Program-made: the position numbers and the translations under genes
In this document: in pieces, positions 1 through 5,599 of the stretch
Numbering within the stretch: the stretch's first letter is position 1
Layout of the letters: every line of letters begins with the position of its first letter
Notes under the pieces: generated by a model
Database searches by the model: none
Seen by the model: only the letters and a program-made list of their open reading frames with translations
What the model was told of the DNA's origin: nothing
Origin: an uncultured bacterium
Lineage (GTDB): Bacteria; Krumholzibacteriota; Krumholzibacteriia; LZORAL124-64-63
Direction: 5' to 3'
Assembly (NCBI GenBank): GCA_903847545.1
Contig: CAINDZ010000613.1
Location: 1-13,516 of the forward strand
Length of the DNA: 13,516 nt

Positions 1-1594
1 AGCCCTGGCCCGGCCGCACCGGCAGCAGCACCAGGCGCACGCGGCCGATGGGCTCGGGATTCAGCGGCGCGGTGCGGTAGGCCCACTCGCGCGCCATGCT
101 CCGCCACTGCGGGTCGTTCCCCGCCATCGCGAACAGGTCCAGCGGCACCAGCGTGGGATGACCCATGACCAGGTTGACGCCGCGCTCGCGCAGGTACGCC
201 AGCGAGGCGTGTCGCTGGTGGCCGGGCCGCCGGTATGACGCGTCGGCGCGCAGGCCGTGCTGAGCGACGAACGCGTCGTTCAGGCCCAGCTGGTCGACGG
301 TGCGAAGGCCGCTGTACCAGGGGATGGCGCCCACGGCATCCAATGCGATGAGGGGGTCGGCTGCGGAGAGCTCGCGGCGCAGCGCCGTGCCGATCACGCT
401 CCAGTCGCCGTCGGGATAGACCTCGTAGAAGTTCGCCAGCGCGGGGATGCTGTCGAGCGCCTGGTCGTCGGTCTGCCCGCGGAAGGTGCGCGCGTGGTGC
501 GTCGAGGCCGCGGCCAGCGCGCCGAGCATCACCAGCGCGACCAGCGCCGCCGGCGCGCGCAGCAGCGGCGCCACGTGCCGGCACGCCAGGTGCGCCAGCA
601 GCACGAACAGGAACGGCAGCACCGGCACCAGCAGGCGGAACTCCATGAAGTCGCCGCCGACCAGCACCACGTACGCCAGCCACGTGGCCACGACTGCCAG
701 CGGCGCCAGCAGCCGCGCGTCAGCATCACGCCTTCGCACGGCCAGCGCCACGAGCCCCAGCGCCAGCGCCGGCCACAGCGCGTACCAGTGCAGGAAGCGA
801 CCAACGAAGGCGGCGCCGTTGGCGAGCATCGCGCCACTGAGGCCGGTCTTGGCGTAGTAAGTGTTGGGCAGCAGGCGTCCGTAGTAGGCCAGCTTCCAGC
901 CCAGCCATGGCCCGGTGACCAGCGCGAACGGAATCGCCAGCGCCAGCCAGTTGCGCCGGGGCGCGCGCCGTCGCGCCAGCGCCAGCGCGGCCCACGCGAC
1001 CAGGATCGCACCGGGAAGCGCGCTGTCGGGGCGCGTCATCGCGGCCAGCGCCAGCAGCAGCGACAGGCGCGCGGGCGTGCGGTCCTCGCGCGGCGCCGGC
1101 GACTGCAGTCCCGCCGCAGCGACCGCCGCCCACGCCAGCAGCGCCGCCTGCGCCATCGTCTCGAGGCCGCCGGTGGCGTAGGCGACGAAGCTGTAGTTGG
1201 CCGCCAGCAGCGCCACGGCCAGCAGCGCCGGCAGCGCGCGGTCCAGCAGGCGCAGGGCCAGGCGCCAGGTGGCCAGGAGCGTGGCCGCGAAGGCGATCAT
1301 CCCGCCCAGCCACGACCAGGCGACGGCCTCGGCGCCGCAGCGCAGGCCCAGCGCGATCCACAGCACCCACAGCGGGTTGGTGTAACCCTCGACGCGGGCG
1401 CCCGACCAGGTCGGGCCGTGGCCCTCGACGAGGTTGCGCGCGTAGATGAAGGAGATGAAGGCGTCGTCCTGCACGAAGCGGCACAGCCAGGCCAGGGCCA
1501 GGCCGGCGGCGGCGATGACGGCGAACGCGACGACGCCATGGCGGCGCAGCGCGCTCTCGATCCGGTCCTCTGGCTGCGGGTTCGGTTGCGTCAC
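1..1594 (-). CDS. GT-C family integral membrane glycosyltransferase, 3' end beyond window
   Basis: I translated the minus strand by eye: one frame stays open from a GTG near 1597 to the window edge, giving about 531 residues without a stop. The protein is hydrophobic, with many predicted membrane helices. An early acidic pair sits in FVQDDAFISFIYARN (around residues 43-44), followed by RVEGYTNPLW (67-76), LPNTYYAK (242-249) and GGDFMEFR (313-320). A soluble, probably periplasmic C-terminal part begins near 365. The DD after the first helix and these motifs fit lipid-phosphosugar-dependent GT-C enzymes, of the broad group that includes mycobacterial AftB-like arabinosyltransferases. The donor and acceptor cannot be told. 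Two adjacent GTG codons occur; AGGAG at 1601-1605 lies 3 nt before the first (1597) and 6 nt before the second (1594), so I chose the second. The gene is divergent from the TM2 gene. The fold class is fairly sure, the precise activity is not. Confidence 0.82.
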   Translation of the reverse strand, partial: MTQPNPQPEDRIESALRRHGVVAFAVIAAAGLALAWLCRFVQDDAFISFIYARNLVEGHGPTWSGARVEGYTNPLWVLWIALGLRCGAEAVAWSWLGGMIAFAATLLATWRLALRLLDRALPALLAVALLAANYSFVAYATGGLETMAQAALLAWAAVAAAGLQSPAPREDRTPARLSLLLALAAMTRPDSALPGAILVAWAALALARRRAPRRNWLALAIPFALVTGPWLGWKLAYYGRLLPNTYYAKTGLSGAMLANGAAFVGRFLHWYALWPALALGLVALAVRRRDADARLLAPLAVVATWLAYVVLVGGDFMEFRLLVPVLPFLFVLLAHLACRHVAPLLRAPAALVALVMLGALAAASTHHARTFRGQTDDQALDSIPALANFYEVYPDGDWSVIGTALRRELSAADPLIALDAVGAIPWYSGLRTVDQLGLNDAFVAQHGLRADASYRRPGHQRHASLAYLRERGVNLVMGHPTLVPLDLFAMAGNDPQWRSMAREWAYRTAPLNPEPIGRVRLVLLPVRPGQG

Positions 1595-1734
1595 CACGGT
1601 CTCCTGCCGGTGTCCAGCGCCGTCATCCCGGGAAAAATGCGTCAGGCGGCCGCGCAGGGCAACGGAAAGTGCTGCCGAATAACCCGGCCCTGCCCCGGGT
1701 ACGACTGTCCGTACAAGCCGCCGGCCCGGTGCAA

Positions 1735-1763
1735 TTGACAGTTCCGGCCCGGCGCGCGATGAT
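1735..1763 (+). promoter_or_regulatory. Sigma-70-like promoter of the TM2 gene
   Basis: A perfect -35 TTGACA at 1735-1740 is followed by a 17-nt spacer and the -10-like hexamer GATGAT at 1758-1763 (4 of 6 matches to TATAAT). Transcription would start near 1770, about 39 nt before the ATG at 1809. It is among the best promoter matches in the window, though real promoter preferences of this lineage are unknown. Confidence 0.55.
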
Positions 1764-1808
1764 CGCTGGAGAGCCGCGCCGACCGGCACGGCAAGGATGG
1801 GGGAGACC

Positions 1809-2219
1809 ATGGACGACTTCGCAGCCAACGGACCCGAGGCCCCGAACAACGGCGGCCCCCAGGCGGCCCCCGGCGGCCCGGCCGCGAAGGGCTCCGACGA
1901 GAAGTACTGCGCCGACTGCGGCGCCCGCATCAAGGTGCGGGCCGAGATCTGCCCGAAGTGCGGCGTGCGGCAGATCCCGCTGACCGGCGCCCTGGGCACG
2001 CTGGCGCCCAACGGCAAGAGCAAGCTGGCGGCGGCGCTGTTCGGCTTCTTCCTGGGCTCGTTCGGCGCGCACAAGTTCTATCTGGGGCAGACCGGCTGGG
2101 GCATCCTCTATCTGGTGTTCTGCTGGACGGCGATCCCCGGCGTGGTCGGCATCATCGAGGCCATCCTGCTGCTGGTGATGAGCGACGAGGACTTCAACCG
2201 GAAGCACGGGATGGCGTAG
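1809..2219 (+). CDS. Zinc-ribbon plus TM2 domain membrane protein
   Basis: This is a 136-residue protein. A Pro/Gly/Ala/Asn-rich, low-complexity N-terminus (about 1-30) leads to a zinc ribbon with two CxxC knuckles, C34/C37 and C48/C51. A TM2 domain (about 70-136) follows, with the signature FFLGSFGAHKFYLG, then the GILYLVFCWTAIP helix and VGIIEAILLLVMSDEDFNRKH. TM2 proteins are small two-helix membrane proteins of unclear role; fusions to a zinc ribbon are common in bacteria. The hairpin between the helices carries the family-typical Gly, His and Lys residues. I chose ATG 1809 because a purine-rich GGGGGAGA (1799-1806) precedes it; an in-frame ATG at 1797 would add four residues (MGET). The gene appears monocistronic, with its own promoter and a terminator-like hairpin downstream. 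The family call is secure, but the biochemical role is unknown. Confidence 0.93.
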   Translation: MDDFAANGPEAPNNGGPQAAPGGPAAKGSDEKYCADCGARIKVRAEICPKCGVRQIPLTGALGTLAPNGKSKLAAALFGFFLGSFGAHKFYLGQTGWGILYLVFCWTAIPGVVGIIEAILLLVMSDEDFNRKHGMA

Positions 2220-2249
2220 CCGGCCTATCGGCCCGTCATCGGCAAGGAA

Positions 2250-2282
2250 AAGCGACCGCCACGCTCCACGTGGCGGTCGCTT
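2250..2282. terminator. Bidirectional intrinsic terminator-like hairpin between convergent genes
   Basis: Perfect 14-bp arms at 2250-2263 (AAGCGACCGCCACG) and 2269-2282 flank a 5-nt loop (CTCCA). Read on the minus strand the stem is followed by TTTTCC, the better terminator form, serving the transporter gene that ends at 2393. On the plus strand only TT follows before GG, yet it lies 31 nt after the TM2 stop, so it probably ends both transcripts. Confidence 0.8.
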
Positions 2283-2392
2283 GGCTTTCGGTGCGCCTTT
2301 CATGGGCGCCAATCCGGAGGTGAAAGTCTTTTCCTGATCAGGCCACGGCTAGGGACGCGAAGCGCAAGGGCGCAAGCCGCCGACGTCCTCCG

Positions 2393-3865
2393 TCAATGCC
2401 CCGCCGACGCCCCCGGCTTCGGCTTGGCGTTCCACAGGCGCAGCGCCAGGAACAGGCCGATCGCCGCCATCGGGATCATGGACATCGGCCACGCCCGCCA
2501 GTTCGCCGGGTCGGTCGCCGGGCCGGCGATCTTGCCGGCGGCATCCAGTTCGACCTTGGGCAGGATCCACGCGTACAGCAGCGACATGAAGCCGGTGCCC
2601 AGGTAGACGAAGCCGTCGATGATGCCCACGGCGATGCCCGCGTTCTTGGCGCCGCCGAAGTCCATGCTCGCCGTGCCGGACAGCATCCCGTGCACGCCGA
2701 TGACGGCCATCGACATGACCACCACGAGCCAGCCGACGATGGGCGTCGCGTAGGTGAACGTCATCAGCACCGCGCCCGCCAGCATCACCGCGTACAGGAA
2801 GCCGGCGACCGGGCCGCGCCGCGACTGGAACACGTGGTCGCTGATGAAGCCGGCCACGACGCCGCCCAGGATGCCGGCGATGCACAGCAGCAGGCCCCAG
2901 TTCTCGTTGACGAAGCTGGACTTCAGGCCGAGCGCCGCGTTGGTCTGCTTGGCAAAGGATCCGTACCACTGCATGATCGCCTGTCGCAGGAACCCGCTGC
3001 AGAACTCGACGACCGAGATGGTCATGATGATCGGGTTGGTCAGCATCTTCTTGAACACGGCGATCGCGGCCATGCGCGTCTCGCCCTCGTCGCTGGTGGC
3101 GTCGCCGGTGTTGAAGTCGGCCAGGCCCGCCTGCGCCGGCGTGTCGCGCACGACCAGCCAGTCGACGACCCAGAAGGCGCCCAGCAGCACGGCCGGCATC
3201 AGGAAGACCCACGACAGGCCCATCCCGGACAGCACCAGGTTGCCGATGTCGAACGCGAAGTAGATGCCCAGCGAGATCAGGATGCCGAAGATCGCCCCGA
3301 AGACGCCGCGTTCGCGCACATGGAACCACGGCGCGTTCACCTTGACGATGGCCACCGCGCCGAAGCTCTGGAAGTACATGTTCGCCGCGTAGAGCACCGA
3401 GAACACGGGAAGGAACTGGCGGGCGAGCATGTCGGACAGCGGCCCGTGGTTGACCAGAGACAGCGCCGCCAAACCCATCAGGATGTTCACGACCGTGGCG
3501 CCGCCGGTGCCGATCAGCATGGCCACGCGGCCACCGAGCCGGTCGGTGAGCGGTCCGTTGATGATGAACGAGAAACCGTAGACGATGGTGCCGACCATGA
3601 AGATCAGGCTGAACCCGTCGTTGCCCATCAAGGGGCCGCCCCCTGGGCCGGCCATCTCCTCGAACGCGTACTGGCTGACCTTCAGGTTGTAGCGCCCCAT
3701 GTAGAGGAACGCGTAGGTCAGGCCCAGCGGCAGCCAGTTCATGACGCGCCGCCGCAGGTAGCGCTTGTCATGGCCGACATCGATCGACGGCAGGCGCCAG
3801 AACACGAAGCCGACGACGGCGAGCAGGATGAGGACGGGAATGAACTCCCTGATCCATTGCGGCAT
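2393..3865 (-). CDS. OPA-family MFS transporter (GlpT/UhpT/UhpC-like)
   Basis: This 490-residue, very hydrophobic protein has a 12-helix MFS core. Organophosphate:phosphate antiporter hallmarks include YMGRYNLKVSQ (55-65), the motif-A-like loop GPLTDRLGGR (104-113), the HVRERG segment (182-187) and MDFGGAKNAGIAVGIIDGFVYLG (401-423). Family members exchange inorganic phosphate for glycerol-3-phosphate, hexose-6-phosphate or phosphoglycerate, or act as sugar-phosphate sensors (UhpC); the substrate cannot be assigned here. A helix at about residues 7-24 precedes the basic loop KRYLRRR (34-40) and the canonical first helix, so the protein may have 13 helices. The start ATG at 3865 has GGAG six nt upstream. 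A terminator-like hairpin lies about 110 nt past the stop. No adjacent kinase, esterase or catabolic gene hints at the substrate. Confidence 0.93.
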   Translation of the reverse strand: MPQWIREFIPVLILLAVVGFVFWRLPSIDVGHDKRYLRRRVMNWLPLGLTYAFLYMGRYNLKVSQYAFEEMAGPGGGPLMGNDGFSLIFMVGTIVYGFSFIINGPLTDRLGGRVAMLIGTGGATVVNILMGLAALSLVNHGPLSDMLARQFLPVFSVLYAANMYFQSFGAVAIVKVNAPWFHVRERGVFGAIFGILISLGIYFAFDIGNLVLSGMGLSWVFLMPAVLLGAFWVVDWLVVRDTPAQAGLADFNTGDATSDEGETRMAAIAVFKKMLTNPIIMTISVVEFCSGFLRQAIMQWYGSFAKQTNAALGLKSSFVNENWGLLLCIAGILGGVVAGFISDHVFQSRRGPVAGFLYAVMLAGAVLMTFTYATPIVGWLVVVMSMAVIGVHGMLSGTASMDFGGAKNAGIAVGIIDGFVYLGTGFMSLLYAWILPKVELDAAGKIAGPATDPANWRAWPMSMIPMAAIGLFLALRLWNAKPKPGASAGH

Positions 3866-3984
3866 GGCCGACTCCAGTAGCTAGAGTGCCTTCAGGTGGT
3901 TGGGGCGGACAACGATACGACACCCGCGGGCGGCGGGCTACCCTCAAGTGGCGGGATGTGCCAGCGAGAGTGTGTCTGGCTCGC

Positions 3985-4014
3985 GTAATACCCGGGCGAG
4001 ACAAGACCAATCAA
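3985..4014 (-). promoter_or_regulatory. Weak promoter candidate for the OPA transporter
   Basis: On the minus strand TTGATT (4009-4014, 4 of 6 to TTGACA) and TATTAC (3985-3990, 4 of 6 to TATAAT) are separated by 18 nt. They lie in the AT-richer patch and would give a leader of about 110 nt before the ATG at 3865. The match is modest and could be chance. Confidence 0.3.
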
Positions 4015-4048
4015 GCCAACTCTTGCCTTCCGTCACATTGCCCCAATC

Positions 4049-4075
4049 ACAACTGCAGGTATAACAAACAGTTGT
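4049..4075. repeat. Operator-like inverted repeat ACAACTG-N13-CAGTTGT
   Basis: Seven-base perfect arms at 4049-4055 and 4069-4075 surround a 13-nt A/T-rich centre. The centre contains TATAAC (4060-4065), a 5 of 6 match to a plus-strand -10 box, with TTGCCC 16 nt upstream (4038-4043). The arm spacing resembles binding sites of dimeric regulators. It lies about 185 bp upstream of the transporter start. No regulator gene is adjacent, and no plus-strand gene follows. Confidence 0.35.
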
Positions 4076-4397
4076 CTGGCCGTTGGCGCGTCAGCGCATC
4101 GGAACCGCCGGTATACAGGTCGCCCCGCGGCGTATCCAGCGGTCTCTCTGCGTGCACTGCCGCAGGTCGTTCAGCACCCTGACTTTGCCGCATCCTGCTG
4201 GATGAAACGCCCAGACGTTCTGCCCGCCATGCGCCGACCTTGGGATCGTGAATACTCGCAGCCGCTTCTCTCCGGACGCGCCGGGCGTGATGGGGTGGAC
4301 TGTTCTCCAGGACGGACTGCTGGTGTGTTCGCGCAGTGCATCTCCGAGATCGTCGAGCAGACCGCTCGCGAGAACTTGACCGGGTTACAGAGTGCGC

Positions 4398-4422
4398 TTG
4401 ATGTCGGCTTGGACGACATCAA
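4398..4422. repeat. 9-bp hairpin downstream of the HD-GYP gene
   Basis: TTGATGTCG (4398-4406) and its perfect complement CGACATCAA (4414-4422) enclose a 7-nt loop. The hairpin starts 22 nt past the HD-GYP stop on the minus strand, where a transcript end is expected, but no T-run follows. It may be a weak or Rho-assisted terminator or an mRNA-stabilising stem. Confidence 0.4.
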
Positions 4423-4444
4423 CACGCGGGCGGGCGGCGCGCGC

Positions 4445-5524
4445 TCAGTCGGCCGTGTAGATCAGGTCGTGGCGTCGCGCCTCGGATTCGTCCTCGGTGG
4501 GGTAGGCGGCGTGGATGGCATGGATCTCGTCGGCCCGAGCCATGAAGGCGCTGACGCAGACCGGGTCGAAGTGCGTGCCGCTGCCCGAGGCCAGGAAGTG
4601 CAGCGCCTGGTCCACGGGCCAGCCGTCCTTGTAGGCGCGGGCGCTGGTCAGGGCGTCGAACACGTCGGCGATGGCCACGATGCGGGCCGGCAGCGGGATC
4701 ATGCCGCCGGACAGACCCAGCGGGTACCCCGAGCCGTCGTATTTCTCGTGGTGCGACCGCGCGATGCCGGCCGCGATGCGCAGCATCTGCGACGCGCTGC
4801 CCTTCAGGATGCGGTAGCCCGCCTCGGCGTGCCCCTTCATCACCTCGAACCCCTGCGCCGTCAGCTTGCCCGGCTTCAGCAGGATGCTGTCGGGGATCGC
4901 CACCTTGCCGATGTCGTGCATGGGCGCAGCCTTCATGATCAGCTCGCACTGGCCGGGCGGCAGGCCCATCTGCACCGCGATGAGGCGCGAATAGAGCGCC
5001 ATGCGGGCGATGTGCGCGCCGGTGTCCGGGTCGCGGAACTCGGCCGCGCGCGCCAGGCGCACGATCGTCTCGTCCTCGCGGCGCGCGATCTCGACCGTAG
5101 CCGCGGCCACCTCGTCGGCCAGGTGCCGCGCGCGGTCGGCCAGCAGCTGCTGGCTGCGCCGCAGCGAGAGCATGTTGCGCAGGCGGGCCCCGAACTCGAC
5201 GGCGTCGATCGGCTTGGCCAGCAGGTCGGTGGCGCCCGCCGTCAGCGCCTCGACCCGCGTCTCGCGCTCGTTGTCGCCCGAGACCATCAGCACCGGCACG
5301 TCGGCCTTGTCGGGAAGCTGGCGGAAGCTGCGGATGAAGGCCACGCCGTTCAGCCCCGGCATGAGGTAGTCGAGGATGACGACGTCGACCTCGTTCTCGG
5401 CGCACCACAGCAGCGCGGCCACCGGGTCCTGGAACGGGACGGACTCGACGCCCTCCGCCTTGTGCACAAGGTGGCTGACGAGTTGCAGGTTGACGATGTC
5501 GTCGTCGACGACGGCGATGCGCAT
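4445..5524 (-). CDS. Response regulator with HD-GYP domain (predicted c-di-GMP phosphodiesterase)
   Basis: The architecture is REC-HD-GYP, as in RpfG. Numbering from the ATG at 5542, the REC domain spans about 7-125, with acidic residues D13-D15, phospho-acceptor D58 in VILDYLMPGLNG, S89 and K110. A helical linker (about 125-160) leads to HD-GYP (about 160-350). Metal and active-site residues visible are E168, H177 in TGAHIARM, the H209-D210 pair in MHDIGK, H238, and HHEKYDGSGYP (264-274) with an intact GYP. All hallmark positions are present, so it should hydrolyse cyclic-di-GMP when activated by phosphorylation. I prefer the ATG at 5524 (MRIAVVDDD), where REC domains normally begin; the 5542 ATG would add six residues and neither has a strong ribosome site. 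It lies 75 nt downstream of the hybrid kinase gene on the same strand, almost certainly in one operon. Confidence 0.94.
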   Translation of the reverse strand: MRIAVVDDDIVNLQLVSHLVHKAEGVESVPFQDPVAALLWCAENEVDVVILDYLMPGLNGVAFIRSFRQLPDKADVPVLMVSGDNERETRVEALTAGATDLLAKPIDAVEFGARLRNMLSLRRSQQLLADRARHLADEVAAATVEIARREDETIVRLARAAEFRDPDTGAHIARMALYSRLIAVQMGLPPGQCELIMKAAPMHDIGKVAIPDSILLKPGKLTAQGFEVMKGHAEAGYRILKGSASQMLRIAAGIARSHHEKYDGSGYPLGLSGGMIPLPARIVAIADVFDALTSARAYKDGWPVDQALHFLASGSGTHFDPVCVSAFMARADEIHAIHAAYPTEDESEARRHDLIYTAD

Positions 5525-5599
5525 GGAACTCGTGCCCCGCATGGGTGGCCAGGGCCGGGCGAGTGTGCCGGCAGCCAGCGGATCGGCCCGTCCGGCCGC

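Larger units (their letters stand above)
3866..4444. other. Gene-poor intergenic stretch of about 580 bp
   Basis: No convincing gene is seen here. Short open frames (for example 3886-4182 +, 4171-4425 -, 4248-4379 +) have no recognisable protein and no good ribosome site. The part from about 3980 to 4080 is clearly more A/T-rich than the rest of the window. It holds a weak minus-strand promoter candidate, an inverted repeat and a 9-bp hairpin, listed separately. The frame 4248-4379 begins VNTRSRFSPD, faintly like the start of IS3-type OrfA transposases, but the likeness is lost after about ten residues. Confidence 0.6.

Noticed and set aside
257..1738. A 493-codon plus-strand open frame at the left edge
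   Set aside because: It is antisense to the GT-C frame, which has membrane helices and family motifs, and it is itself an Arg/Gln/Gly-rich shadow.
2396..3880. A 494-codon plus-strand open frame opposite the transporter
   Set aside because: It has a skewed Arg/His/Asp/Gln composition and lies entirely opposite a clear OPA transporter, so it is a shadow frame.
4171..4425. An 84-codon minus-strand open frame after the HD-GYP gene
   Set aside because: It has no recognised motif and no ribosome site. Its Ser/Arg/Cys-rich composition is unlike neighbouring proteins.
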